64,000 nt of DNA from Bordetella petrii (GTDB taxonomy: Bacteria; Pseudomonadota; Gammaproteobacteria; Burkholderiales; Burkholderiaceae_B): assembly GCA_017745595.1 (NCBI GenBank), contig WMBV01000002.1, positions 248,001 to 312,000 of the forward strand, in the 5' to 3' direction. The notes beneath the pieces were generated by a model. It was not told the DNA's origin, did not search any database, and worked only from the letters and a program-made list of their open reading frames with translations. Shown piece by piece: positions 20,521-29,216 of this stretch (positions are counted from its first letter, which is position 1; every line of letters begins with the position of its first letter). The translations under genes and the position numbers were made by a program.

Positions 20521-22125
20521 ATGCATCGTCGCGATCTTCTACGGCTGGCCGCCGCCGCGGCAGCCGCCACTACGCTGCCGCGCTGGAGCTGGTCGGCCAC
20601 GCTGAACCAGCGCGACGTGTTCCCGCTGGGCGTGGCCAGCGGTTCGCCCTCGGCGGACGGCTTCGTGCTCTGGACCCGCCTGATCGACGGCCCGGTGCCG
20701 GGCACCGTACCCGCGGAAACGCCGCGCGCGACGCTGCCCGATACGCTGACGGTGCGCTGGGAAGTCGCCGAGGACGAAGGTTTCCGCCGCATCGTCCGCG
20801 CGGGGCAATCGCAGGCGCTGGCCGCGCTGGGCCACGCCGTGCACGTCGAGGTGGCGGGCCTGAAGCCGGACCGCTGGTACTTCTATCGCTTCATGCACGG
20901 CGACGCGGTCACGCGCAGCGCGCGCACCCGCACCGCCCCCGCCGCGGACGCGCTGCCCGGCAAGATGCGTTTCGCCTTCGCGTCATGCCAGCGCTGGGAA
21001 CAGGGCCACTATGCCGGCTATCGGCACATGCTGGACGAAGACCTGGACCTGGTGCTGTTCCTGGGCGATTACATCTACGAGTACGCGATGCCGAAGAAGC
21101 CGCCGCGCCATCCGCTGGCGCGCACCCACACGCTGCGTTCGGCGAAGACGCTGGACGACTTCCGCGACCGGTACGCGCTGTACCGCACCGACGAACAGCT
21201 GCAGGCCGCACACCGTGCCTGCCCCTGGCTCATCACATGGGACGACCACGAGGTCCAGAACGACTACGCGGGCGTCACGGGCACGGGCCCGGACGAAGTG
21301 TTCCTGGATCGCCGCAACGCCGGCTACCAGGCCTTTTACGAGAACATGCCGTTGCCCGCCTCGGTGCTCACCCATGGACTGCGGGGGCTGGGCGCTGCCA
21401 GCGGCTTGCGCATCTACGGCCGCCATGCCTGGGGCCGGCTGCTTCGTTTCCATATGCTCGACACGCGGCAGTACCGCGACCGGCAGGCCTGCCGACCTTC
21501 GGAGAGCAAGCTGAAAAGCGCCGTCGATCCGCGCGAGTGTCCCGAACTGCTGGACCCAGCGCGCTCCATGCTGGGCACAGAACAAGAGCACTGGGCCCGG
21601 CAGGGCCTGGCGCAGGATGCCGCTGCCGCCGTGCGCTGGACCGTGCTGGCCCAGCAGACGATTTTCTCGCTGCGCAACTACCAGCCGCTTCCCGAAGAGA
21701 GCTACCACAGCAGCACCTGGGACGGCTACCCGGCCTGCCGCCAGCGGCTGCTCGATGCCGTGCGCGACGCGGGGCCGCGCAATACGGTTTTCCTGGGCGG
21801 CGACATTCACCAGAACTATGTGAGCCGCGTCCTGGCCGACTTCTCGAACCCGCGATCCGCCGTCATCGGCAGCGAGTTCTGCGGGACATCGATCGCGTCG
21901 GCCAGCAGCGTTCCGCAAAGCCGGGCGCAAGAGATCGCGGACCTCAATCCGCACATCCTGCTGGCGCGTTCGGACCGGCGGGGCTACGCGGTCGCCGAGG
22001 TGACGCCCGAACGCTGGACCACGGCGCTGCGCGGGGTCGACGACGTCGCGCGGGCCGACAGCGGCGTATCGACACTGGCGCGCTTCGTGGTCGAAGACCG
22101 CGTGCCCGGCCCCCGGCCCGCCTGA
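20521..22125 (+). CDS. phoD: PhoD-family alkaline phosphatase/phosphodiesterase
   Basis: 534-residue secreted metallophosphatase. The N-terminus MHRRDLLRLAAAAAAATTLP is a Tat signal, consistent with PhoD export in folded, metal-loaded form. PhoD-typical blocks are visible: PLGVASGSPSADGFVLWTRL, FASCQRWEQGHYAGYRHM, LFLGDYIYEY, WDDHEVQNDYAG and FLGGDIHQN. PhoD enzymes cleave phosphomonoesters and diesters in the periplasm. It lies 125 bp after the phosphodiesterase, so it is probably co-transcribed. Confidence 0.9.
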   Translation: MHRRDLLRLAAAAAAATTLPRWSWSATLNQRDVFPLGVASGSPSADGFVLWTRLIDGPVPGTVPAETPRATLPDTLTVRWEVAEDEGFRRIVRAGQSQALAALGHAVHVEVAGLKPDRWYFYRFMHGDAVTRSARTRTAPAADALPGKMRFAFASCQRWEQGHYAGYRHMLDEDLDLVLFLGDYIYEYAMPKKPPRHPLARTHTLRSAKTLDDFRDRYALYRTDEQLQAAHRACPWLITWDDHEVQNDYAGVTGTGPDEVFLDRRNAGYQAFYENMPLPASVLTHGLRGLGAASGLRIYGRHAWGRLLRFHMLDTRQYRDRQACRPSESKLKSAVDPRECPELLDPARSMLGTEQEHWARQGLAQDAAAAVRWTVLAQQTIFSLRNYQPLPEESYHSSTWDGYPACRQRLLDAVRDAGPRNTVFLGGDIHQNYVSRVLADFSNPRSAVIGSEFCGTSIASASSVPQSRAQEIADLNPHILLARSDRRGYAVAEVTPERWTTALRGVDDVARADSGVSTLARFVVEDRVPGPRPA

Positions 22126-22167
22126 TCCCGGGCCTTCTGCAAGCTATCAACCGGACAGGACGGCAAC

Positions 22168-23475
22168 ATGCTCGAGCAACCCATCCCGATGACGACGGGG
22201 CCCGATTGGCCCTATCTTGAAATTCTGATGCGCCTGGCGCTGAGCCTGTCCCTGGGCCTGCTCATCGGCCTGGAACGCGAGCGCCGAGGCAAAGAGGCCG
22301 GGCTACGCACCTTCGGCTTCATCTGCATGCTGGGCGCGCTGGCCGGCCTGCTCGGCATGCAGGCCGTGCTGCTCGTGCTGGGGCTGGTCGGCGTGCTGGC
22401 CGTGCTGCTCAACGTGCAGGCGCTGCGGGCCGGGCAGGGTTCCGAACTGACGACCTCGGCCGCCATGCTGGTGACCTGCCTGGCGGGCGTGCTTTGCGGC
22501 CAGGGCCAGACCATTACGCCGGCCGCGGTCATGGTGCTGGCCACCGCATTGCTGGCCTGGAAAGAACGCCTGGCCGGCTTTTCGGCGGGCCTGAGCGAAA
22601 GCGAAATGCGCTCGGCCCTGCTGCTGGCCATCCTGGCGATCGTCATCTACCCCGCGCTGCCCGCCGGCGCCGTAGGCCCCTGGGACCTGGTCGAGCCGCG
22701 CGCCGCATGGGTCACCGTCATTCTCATTTCGGGCATCGGGTTCATCAACTACATCCTGTGGAAACTCTATGGGGCGCGCGGCACCGAGCTGTCGGGCTTT
22801 CTGGGCGGGCTGGTCAACAGCAATTTCACCGTCATTGAAATGTCGTCGCGCGTCGTCGCCACGCGCGGTGCTTATGTGGCCAATGCCTACCGGGGAATCT
22901 TGCTGGCGACCTCGGCCATGGTATTGCGCAATGCAGGGCTGCTGCTGATCCTGGCGCCGGTCGCGCTGTTCGGCGCTTCCGGCGCCTTTGCGCTGATGAT
23001 GCTTGCCAGCACCGCCCTCGTGCTCGCGAGCTATGGGCGCGGCGGGCGGCCGCGGGCCGCGGGCCAGGCGCCGGAAATCCAGCTGGGCCTGCCGTTTTCG
23101 CTGCCGCTGGCGCTGAAGTACGGCCTGGTGTTCCTGGTCTTGCATATCGTCGGCGGGCTGACGCAACGCCACTTCGGCGACACCGGCTTCTACTTCGTAA
23201 GCGTGGTCGGCGGACTGATGTCCAGCGCCAGCGCGGTCGCCGCGGCGGCCACGCTGGCCTCGCAGGGCAGCCTGTCGCCGATGACGGCCGGCACCGGCGC
23301 GGTACTGGCGTCCCTGACCAGCATCGCCTTCAGCATGTCCTTCGTCTTGCGCACGCGCGAGCGCACGCTGACCACGCGGCTGTGCGGCGCCATGCTGTGC
23401 ATTGCCATCGCCGGCGCGCTGGGCCTGGTCGGCTGGCACTACATCTTTCCCAGGGTGGAAACCCTGCTTCCTTGA
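22168..23475 (+). CDS. MgtC/SapB-DUF4010 membrane protein
   Basis: 435-residue polytopic membrane protein. The N-terminal MgtC/SapB-like segment is SLGLLIGLERERRGKEAGLR (about residues 31-50) followed by TFGFICMLGALAGL. The C-terminal half matches the DUF4010 layout with about eight further hydrophobic segments. The function of this architecture is not established; MgtC proteins are linked to Mg2+ or phosphate homeostasis. It sits between phoD and the porin in the same direction, so co-regulation with the phosphonate genes is plausible. Confidence 0.82.
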   Translation: MLEQPIPMTTGPDWPYLEILMRLALSLSLGLLIGLERERRGKEAGLRTFGFICMLGALAGLLGMQAVLLVLGLVGVLAVLLNVQALRAGQGSELTTSAAMLVTCLAGVLCGQGQTITPAAVMVLATALLAWKERLAGFSAGLSESEMRSALLLAILAIVIYPALPAGAVGPWDLVEPRAAWVTVILISGIGFINYILWKLYGARGTELSGFLGGLVNSNFTVIEMSSRVVATRGAYVANAYRGILLATSAMVLRNAGLLLILAPVALFGASGAFALMMLASTALVLASYGRGGRPRAAGQAPEIQLGLPFSLPLALKYGLVFLVLHIVGGLTQRHFGDTGFYFVSVVGGLMSSASAVAAAATLASQGSLSPMTAGTGAVLASLTSIAFSMSFVLRTRERTLTTRLCGAMLCIAIAGALGLVGWHYIFPRVETLLP

Positions 23476-23522
23476 GCCGCTCCCGGCACCACGCAGCATA
23501 GAGACACGGAGAAAAGAGAACC

Positions 23523-24566
23523 ATGAGAAGAACCGCGAAGACTGCATTGCCCTTGCTGGCCACGTTGGCGGGGCTGGCCGGCGGAGCCCACGCCGAGACC
23601 CAGGTTACGCTGTACGGCCTGATCGACCTGGGCTACATGAACGATCGCGACGACACCAAAGGAACATCGCAGGGCATCGATAGCGGCAACGTATCCGGCT
23701 CGCGCTGGGGCATTAAAGGCGCGGAAGACCTGGGCAACGGCCTGAAAGCCATCTTCCAGCTCGAAAGCGGCTTCAATGCCGACAATGGCACGTCGGCACA
23801 GTCCGGCCGCCTGTTCGGACGCTGGGCGTATGTGGGCCTGAAGAGCGCCATGCTGGGCGAAGTCCGCCTGGGCCGCCAGTGGGCGCTGGGCCGAGAATGG
23901 GGCGGCGTGGCCACGCCGTTCTCGATTGCCTGGTCGCGCTCGGGCCTGGGCACCACGTTCGGCTATAACGACGGCGACTTCGGCTCCAGCGGCATCGCCG
24001 ACAACATGGTGTTGTGGCGTTCGCCCAAGCTGCACGGATTCGAAGCGGCCGTGGGCTACAGTTTCGCGATCAACGGCGACCAGGAATTCGGCACCGGCAA
24101 CAACGACCGCATGGTGACCACCGGCATACGCTATAGCCGCGGCCCGCTGCGCGCCGCGCTGACCTACGATCACGTGTACGTCGACCGGCGCAGGGCCAGC
24201 GGAACCAACCCTGCGCAAGACACCAGCAATTGGCAATTGGGCGCTTCGTACGATTTCGAGGTCGTGCGCGTCTACGCGGGCGCGGGACGTATCAGCGGCG
24301 CCAACAAGGGTCCCGCCAAAGACGTGGACAGAGACTACGCCTGGACCGCCGGCGTGCGCGTGCCCTGGGGGCCGGGCGCGCTGCTGGCCTCATGGCAGCA
24401 GACGACGAACTCCAAGATCCAGGCCTACGCGATCGGCTACCTGTACGATGTCTCCAAGCGCACCGACCTGTATGCGTTCTACAACCACAGCGAAACCCGC
24501 GACCCGGACACGGACGAAGACAACGGCCGGCGCCAGATCAGCGTGGGCGTGCGGCACCGCTTCTGA
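23523..24566 (+). CDS. Gram-negative trimeric porin
   Basis: 347-residue outer-membrane porin of the beta-proteobacterial OmpC-like class. The signal peptide is residues 1 to about 24 (GGAHAETQ), and the mature N-terminus VTLYGLIDLGYM is a classic first strand. Motif SGSRWGIKGAEDLGNGLKAI follows, and the chain ends in Phe (ISVGVRHRF), the outer-membrane assembly signal. cggag precedes the ATG. As last gene of the run it may admit phosphonate compounds or phosphate; that role is inferred from position. Confidence 0.9.
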   Translation: MRRTAKTALPLLATLAGLAGGAHAETQVTLYGLIDLGYMNDRDDTKGTSQGIDSGNVSGSRWGIKGAEDLGNGLKAIFQLESGFNADNGTSAQSGRLFGRWAYVGLKSAMLGEVRLGRQWALGREWGGVATPFSIAWSRSGLGTTFGYNDGDFGSSGIADNMVLWRSPKLHGFEAAVGYSFAINGDQEFGTGNNDRMVTTGIRYSRGPLRAALTYDHVYVDRRRASGTNPAQDTSNWQLGASYDFEVVRVYAGAGRISGANKGPAKDVDRDYAWTAGVRVPWGPGALLASWQQTTNSKIQAYAIGYLYDVSKRTDLYAFYNHSETRDPDTDEDNGRRQISVGVRHRF

Positions 24567-24567
24567 C

Positions 24568-24600
24568 CCAGGTGTCCGACTCCCGCAAGGGTGTCGGACC
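24568..24600. repeat. GTGTC palindromic repeat, copy 2 (degenerate)
   Basis: ccaggtgtccgac, an 11-base middle and gtgtcggacc, two bases after the porin stop codon. The right arm is cut short compared with other copies. The placement could make it the porin terminator. Confidence 0.75.
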
Positions 24601-24623
24601 CCCGCCGGACCGTCTGCGCGCAA

Positions 24624-24659
24624 CGGTGTCAGGCACCCTGACGGGAGCCAGACACCTGG
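24624..24659. repeat. GTGTC palindromic repeat, copy 3
   Basis: cggtgtcaggcacc, a short loop and ggagccagacacctgg. The stop codon of the leftward DapA-like gene (24629-24631) lies inside this repeat. Confidence 0.8.
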
Positions 24660-25615
24660 CAATACCCGGCACAGAATAAGGTGTCCGACTCCCGCAGGGT
24701 GTCGGACACCTTGCCGCCGGGCCCCGGAAACTGCTCGTCCAGCCGCGCCACGGCGGCCGCCAGCTCGGCGGCCAGGGTCTCGCTGGCGCGCGGCATGGGC
24801 GGGCGCAGCACGTCGGACAGCAATCCCTGCCGCGCCAGCCAGGCCTTCAGCGGCCCCGGGTTGGGTTCGGCGAATACCAGCCGGATCACCGGCGCCAGCG
24901 CATGGAACAGCTGGCGGGCCGCATCCAGGCGCTGCGCGCGCACGGCGCGGTGCAGCGCCACGAACAGGTCGGGGCGGATATGGGCGGCGGCCGCGATCAT
25001 GCCGCTGCCGCCCAGGCACAGCGTGGACAGGGCATGCAGGTCTTCGCCCGCCAGCACCCGCAGTCCGCCATGAGCAACCAGCGCGGCGGTCTTGTCCAGC
25101 GAACCGCCGCAGTCCTTCAGCGCGGCGATATTGCCGTGCCCGGCCAGCGCCAGCAGCGTATCGGTGTCCAGCGGCGCGCCGGTGCGATAGGGAATGTCGT
25201 ACAGCACCAGCGGCGCCCGCGCGGCGTCGGCCAAGGTGCGGAAGTAAGCCAGCGTCCCCTGCTGGCCGGGCCGCACATAATACGGCGCGGGCGCCAGCAC
25301 GCCCGCCAGCGGCCGGGTGCCGAAGGCCGCCAGCCGCTGCAGCACGTGCCCCTGGTGGTTGCCGGCCAGGCCCATCATGACCGGCAATGCGCCCGCCTCG
25401 TCCAGCACGGCATCCAGCACCGCGAGCTGCTCGGCATCGTCCAGCGCGGCCGCCTCGCCGGTGCTGCCGCAGACCACCAGGCCGTCCACGCCGGCCGCGC
25501 GGTAGTGGCGCACCAGGCGGCGCAAGGCGCCGCCATCGATGCCGCCAGCGGAAAAGGGCGTTACCAGCGGAAGCCAGACGCCCTGGAACACTGCCGAAGC
25601 AGAAGAAACAGCCAT
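24629..25615 (-). CDS. Dihydrodipicolinate synthase/N-acetylneuraminate lyase family protein with a repeat-derived tail
   Basis: 328-residue class I aldolase of the DapA/NanA family. The pyruvate-binding motif is GSTGEAAAL (about residues 50-58), with Tyr139/Tyr143 (LYDIPYRTG) and Schiff-base Lys167 (AALKDCGGS). The normal fold ends near residue 296 (RLDEQF). Residues 302-313 and 320-328 are translated from two GTGTC repeats, one of which supplies the stop. ggag precedes the ATG at 25615. It may be a true DapA or a hydroxy-acid aldolase; substrate not readable. Confidence 0.85.
   Translation of the reverse strand: MAVSSASAVFQGVWLPLVTPFSAGGIDGGALRRLVRHYRAAGVDGLVVCGSTGEAAALDDAEQLAVLDAVLDEAGALPVMMGLAGNHQGHVLQRLAAFGTRPLAGVLAPAPYYVRPGQQGTLAYFRTLADAARAPLVLYDIPYRTGAPLDTDTLLALAGHGNIAALKDCGGSLDKTAALVAHGGLRVLAGEDLHALSTLCLGGSGMIAAAAHIRPDLFVALHRAVRAQRLDAARQLFHALAPVIRLVFAEPNPGPLKAWLARQGLLSDVLRPPMPRASETLAAELAAAVARLDEQFPGPGGKVSDTLRESDTLFCAGYCQVSGSRQGA
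24678..24712. repeat. GTGTC palindromic repeat, copy 4
   Basis: Arms aaggtgtccgac and gtcggacacctt around a short GC-rich middle. It is read in frame as residues 302-313 of the DapA-like protein. Confidence 0.85.
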
Positions 25616-25712
25616 GATCGCACTCCTAGTCGGACCGCCAGGGGAAACCGTGCAGAAGTGCTGGGAATGCAGGGGGAAAGCACGCAGCGCGCAGCGCCGC
25701 CGGATTGCCGCC

Positions 25713-25754
25713 GTTCCGTCGCCCATCTGACGGAACAGTAGCTCCGGTCAGATG
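25713..25754 (-). promoter_or_regulatory. Two mutually exclusive hairpins in the leader of the DapA-like gene
   Basis: On the minus strand CATCTGAC (25754-25747) can pair with GTCAGATG (25731-25724). Alternatively GTTCCGTC (25736-25729) can pair with GACGGAAC (25720-25713). Both stems are perfect over 8 bp and share three bases, so only one can form at a time. This lies about 100 bases before the start at 25615. The rest of the 321-bp gap (25616-25936) shows no gene I can support; a T-run follows on the plus strand at 25762-25767. Attenuator or dyad operators are both possible. Confidence 0.4.
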
Positions 25755-25936
25755 AGCCGCTGTTTTTTGGATTTCAGGCCGATGCAACGCCGCGCCGCGC
25801 GCAAGGCGCGAAGGCAGGCAGCGGAGCAAAGGGCTGTAGGCATGGAAAGCAGGCGCGGCGCGCGCAAGCCGTTGGAAGATACGGCAATCTACCGGGCGGC
25901 ATGGCGGGTGTCAAACGCCCGCCGGTCCGGGCCGGA

Positions 25937-26422
25937 CTAGCCCAGGCTGTCCAGGAACACCGCGCACAGTGCCTGCATGCCCTGGCGGTCGTCTTCGTCG
26001 AAGCGGCCCGGTTCGGGGCTGTCGACGTCCCACACGCCGATCAGCTGGTCGCCGCGCACCAGCGGCACCACGACTTCGGCGCGCGAGGCCGCATCGCAGG
26101 CAATGTGGCCGGGAAAGGCGAATACGTCGGCCACCAGCTGGGTCTGGCGCTGGCTGGCGGCCGCGCCGCACACGCCGCGGTCAAGGGCGATGCGCACGCA
26201 GGCCGGCTTGCCCTGGAACGGGCCCAGTACCAGTTCGCGCCCGTCGTAGAAATAGAACCCGGCCCAGTTGATGCGCGGCACGGCCTGATAGACCAGGGCG
26301 GCGAAGTTGGCCGCGTTGGCGATGCGGTCGGTTTCGCCGGCCAGCAGGGCACGCGCCTGCGCCGCCAGTTCGGTGTAGAAGCGGGGCTTGTCGTCGGGGG
26401 AAAGTTCGGCGGCGGTAAACAT
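25937..26422 (-). CDS. msrC: Free methionine-(R)-sulfoxide reductase (GAF domain)
   Basis: 161-residue GAF-domain reductase that repairs free methionine-R-sulfoxide in the cytoplasm. The three family cysteines are visible: Cys75 (GKPACVRIAL), Cys85 (DRGVCGAAA) and Cys109 (GHIACDAAS), the last being the likely catalytic one. The N-terminus SPDDKPRFYTELAAQARALL and NWAGFYFYD fit the family. The ATG at 26422 is preferred over 26455, which adds MVRYLPVQLHF of no family match. It is divergent from the aminotransferase. Confidence 0.92.
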   Translation of the reverse strand: MFTAAELSPDDKPRFYTELAAQARALLAGETDRIANAANFAALVYQAVPRINWAGFYFYDGRELVLGPFQGKPACVRIALDRGVCGAAASQRQTQLVADVFAFPGHIACDAASRAEVVVPLVRGDQLIGVWDVDSPEPGRFDEDDRQGMQALCAVFLDSLG

Positions 26423-26553
26423 AAAATGTAACTGTACAGGCAAATATCGAACCAACTGATTTTAGAGGCCCGGCCCCGATCGTGCGGTGCAGCGCCGGCG
26501 TTGTGGGACAATGTTTGCTCTTTTTTCCCGTTCTTTCGTCAAGAAGCCCTTTC

Positions 26554-27753
26554 ATGGATCAACCCTTCGAACCCGTGTGCGCATTTTCCGAACGCGCCAA
26601 GCAACTCACCAGCTCCGCCATCCGCGAAATCCTCAAGGTCACCGAGCGGCCCGAGGTCATTTCCTTCGCGGGCGGCCTGCCCGCCCCGGGCGGATTTCCG
26701 GTCGAGGTAGTACGCGCGGCGTTCGACAAGGTATTGGCCGAAAACGGCCGCGCCGCCCTGCAGTACGGGCCCACCGAAGGCTATGCGCCGCTGCGCCGCT
26801 GGGTGGCCGATGACCTGAACCGCACCGGCGCCAACGTCACCCCCGACCAGATCCTGATCGTGTCGGGCTCGCAGCAGGCGCTCGACCTGCTGGGCAAGGT
26901 GCTCATCGACGAAGGCAGCAAGATCCTGGTCGAAGACCCCAGCTACCTGGGCGCGCTGCAATCGTTCAGCCTGTACCAGCCTCAGTACGTGCCCGTGCCC
27001 ACCGACGACGGCGGGCTGATTCCCGAAGCCATCACGCCCGAACTGGCGGCCGATGCGCGCTTCCTGTATGCGCTGCCCAATTTCCAGAACCCCACCGGCC
27101 GCACCCTGAACCTGGAACGCCGCAAGGCGCTGGTGCAGCGGGCCGCGCGGCTGGGCCTGCCCATCATCGAAGACGACCCCTACGGCGAACTGCGCTACGC
27201 CGGCGAACCGCAGCCCGGCCTGCTGGCGCTGGCGGGCGAATGCGGCGCCAACGTCATCCGCCTGGGCACGTTCTCGAAAGTACTGGCGCCGGGCCTGCGC
27301 CTGGGCTACATCGCGGCCCACCGCAGCATCATCGACAAGCTGGTGCAGGCCAAGCAGGCCACCGACCTGCACACGCCCACCCTTACGCAGATGGCGGTAT
27401 ACGAAGTCGTGAAAGACGGCTTCCTGGAACAGCACCTGCCCACCGTGCGCGAAATCTACCGCGCCCAGGGCCGCTGCATGCTGGAAGCCATCGAACGCGA
27501 ATTCCCCGCCACGGTCAGCTGGACCAAACCCGAGGGCGGCATGTTCCTGTGGGTGACGCTGCCCGAGCACATCGACAGCGCCCAGTTGCTGACGCAGGCC
27601 GTCGCCCAGAACGTGGCCTTCGTGCCGGGCGGGCCGTTCTACGCCGGCAAGCCGCGCGCCAACACCCTGCGCCTGAGCTTCGCCACGGTGCCCGAAGAAC
27701 GCATCCGCGCCGGCATCGCCATCCTGGGCAAGCTGATCAAACAGTACGCCTGA
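26554..27753 (+). CDS. PLP-dependent aminotransferase (LysN/2-aminoadipate type)
   Basis: 399-residue class I fold-type aminotransferase. Motifs: EVISFAGGLPAPGGFP near the N-terminus, LQYGPTEGYAPLRRW, the PLP contact ALPNFQNPTGRTLN, and the Schiff-base lysine in GTFSKVLAPGLRLGY. This set is typical of the 2-aminoadipate/multisubstrate aminotransferase (LysN, ARO8-like) group. The ATG at 26554 gives MDQPFEPV; upstream in-frame starts add Phe/Ser-rich sequence not typical of the family. It probably stands alone, with ubiA 68 bp downstream. Confidence 0.88.
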   Translation: MDQPFEPVCAFSERAKQLTSSAIREILKVTERPEVISFAGGLPAPGGFPVEVVRAAFDKVLAENGRAALQYGPTEGYAPLRRWVADDLNRTGANVTPDQILIVSGSQQALDLLGKVLIDEGSKILVEDPSYLGALQSFSLYQPQYVPVPTDDGGLIPEAITPELAADARFLYALPNFQNPTGRTLNLERRKALVQRAARLGLPIIEDDPYGELRYAGEPQPGLLALAGECGANVIRLGTFSKVLAPGLRLGYIAAHRSIIDKLVQAKQATDLHTPTLTQMAVYEVVKDGFLEQHLPTVREIYRAQGRCMLEAIEREFPATVSWTKPEGGMFLWVTLPEHIDSAQLLTQAVAQNVAFVPGGPFYAGKPRANTLRLSFATVPEERIRAGIAILGKLIKQYA

Positions 27754-27821
27754 TCCATCCGGGCGGCGGCCAGCCCGCCGCCCGCGCCTTTCCAACGCCC
27801 ACTACCTGCCGTATCGTCATC

Positions 27822-28748
27822 ATGGTGAGCGCGCCGCAAACTACCTCTCCCGACCTCAACGACATCGTCTTCACCGACTGGGTCGAGCGCTGGCTGCCCC
27901 GCTCGTGGCGCCCGTACGCGCGCCTGTGCCGGCTCGACCGCCCGATCGGCACCTGGCTGACGCTGCTGCCGTGCATCGCCGCGCTGGTCCAGGCCGCCGG
28001 CGGCCTGCCCGACCTGCGCCGCCTGGTCATCTTCTCGCTGGGCGCGCTGCTGATGCGCGGCATCGGCTGCACCGTCAACGACATGTGCGACCGCGACATC
28101 GACAAGCACGTCGAGCGCACGCGCTTCCGCCCCCTGACCAGCGGCCAGCTCAGCATGCGCAACGCGGTGTGGTTCCTGCTGGGCCAATTGCTGGTGTGCG
28201 GCTCGCTGCTGTTCTTCATCAACGAAATGAGCCGCTGGCTGGCCGTGGCCGTGCTGCCCTTCGTCTTCATCTATCCGCTGTGCAAGCGCGTCACCTACTG
28301 GCCGCAAGTGGTGCTGGGCATCTGCTTCAACTGGGGCATGCTGATGGCCTGGTCCGACACGCAGAACTTCCTGCCCGTGGCCGGCATCGCCATGTGGCTG
28401 GGCGCCGTGCTGTGGCAGGTGGGCTACGACAGCATTTACGCCTATGTCGACGTGCGCGACGACCAGCAATTGGGGCTGCGCTCCACCGCCCTGCGCTTCG
28501 GCGCGCGCGGCAAGCTGTGGATCGGCGGCTTCTATGTGGCTACCATTGCGCTGTGGGCCTGGGGCGGCTACGCCATGGGCCTGGGGTGGGCCTACCAGGT
28601 AGGTATCGCCATCGTGGCGGCGCATCTGGCCTGGCAACTGATCACTTTCGACCTGCAACGGCCCGACCGCAATTTCATGCTGTTCCGCGCCAATCTCTGG
28701 ACTGGCGCCCTGCTGGTGGTGGCGGCGCTGGCCGGCACCTTGACCTGA
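27822..28748 (+). CDS. ubiA: 4-hydroxybenzoate polyprenyltransferase
   Basis: 308-residue integral membrane prenyltransferase that attaches the isoprenoid chain to 4-hydroxybenzoate in ubiquinone synthesis. The first Asp-rich motif is NDMCDRDIDKHVERT, the second is YVDVRDDQQLGLRS, and RLDRPIGTWLTLLPC is the N-terminal UbiA block. About eight to nine hydrophobic segments follow. The start at 27822 (MVSAPQ) lacks a strong ribosome-binding site, so the exact start is less sure than the gene. Confidence 0.95.
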   Translation: MVSAPQTTSPDLNDIVFTDWVERWLPRSWRPYARLCRLDRPIGTWLTLLPCIAALVQAAGGLPDLRRLVIFSLGALLMRGIGCTVNDMCDRDIDKHVERTRFRPLTSGQLSMRNAVWFLLGQLLVCGSLLFFINEMSRWLAVAVLPFVFIYPLCKRVTYWPQVVLGICFNWGMLMAWSDTQNFLPVAGIAMWLGAVLWQVGYDSIYAYVDVRDDQQLGLRSTALRFGARGKLWIGGFYVATIALWAWGGYAMGLGWAYQVGIAIVAAHLAWQLITFDLQRPDRNFMLFRANLWTGALLVVAALAGTLT

Positions 28749-28797
28749 ACCCGCGCCGGCCGCCGCCGGTGCTCGTCCATTCCACAAGGAATCCGCC

Positions 28798-29208
28798 ATG
28801 CCCGCGCCCGCTCGTTCCGCTTTCGCCCTGACCGCCGCCGTCCTGGCGGCCTGGATGCTTCCGGCCGGCGCCCAGCCGGCGCAAGACTGCAGCGCGCTGC
28901 GCGATTGCGCGGCCAAGTTCTGCCACATCGAAAACGACATCGCGGCCGCGCAGGCGCAAGGCAACAGCCGCCGCGAGGCCGGCCTGCGCCGCGCCCTGTC
29001 CGAAGCGCGCGGCTCGTGCACCGACGCCTCGCTGCGCGCCGAACGCCAGGACGCCATCGCCGAGCGCCGCGAAGAAGTCACCGAACGCGAAGAAGAACTC
29101 GCCGAAGCCCGCCGCGACGGCCGGCAAGACAAAATCGACAAGGCCCTGCGCAAACTGAAAGAAGCCCAGGACGACCTGAAAGACGCCCAGGACGAGCTGC
29201 TGCGCTGA
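28798..29208 (+). CDS. DUF1090 (YqjC-like) periplasmic protein
   Basis: 136-residue exported protein. The signal peptide covers residues 1 to about 25 (LPAGAQPAQ). Family cysteines appear in DCSALRDCAAKFCHIEND and GSCTDASL. The C-terminal half is a charged helical segment (AERREEVTEREEELAEARR, then KIDKALRKLKEAQDDLKDAQ), probably coiled coil. DUF1090 proteins such as YqjC are induced by acid in enterobacteria; function unknown. caagga precedes the ATG. Confidence 0.85.
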   Translation: MPAPARSAFALTAAVLAAWMLPAGAQPAQDCSALRDCAAKFCHIENDIAAAQAQGNSRREAGLRRALSEARGSCTDASLRAERQDAIAERREEVTEREEELAEARRDGRQDKIDKALRKLKEAQDDLKDAQDELLR

Positions 29209-29216
29209 AAGCCCCG

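Noticed and set aside
25752-25940. A 62-codon plus-strand open frame in the gap before the fRMsr gene
   Set aside because: Arg-rich, no ribosome-binding site, no recognisable motif; it overlaps the hairpin region.
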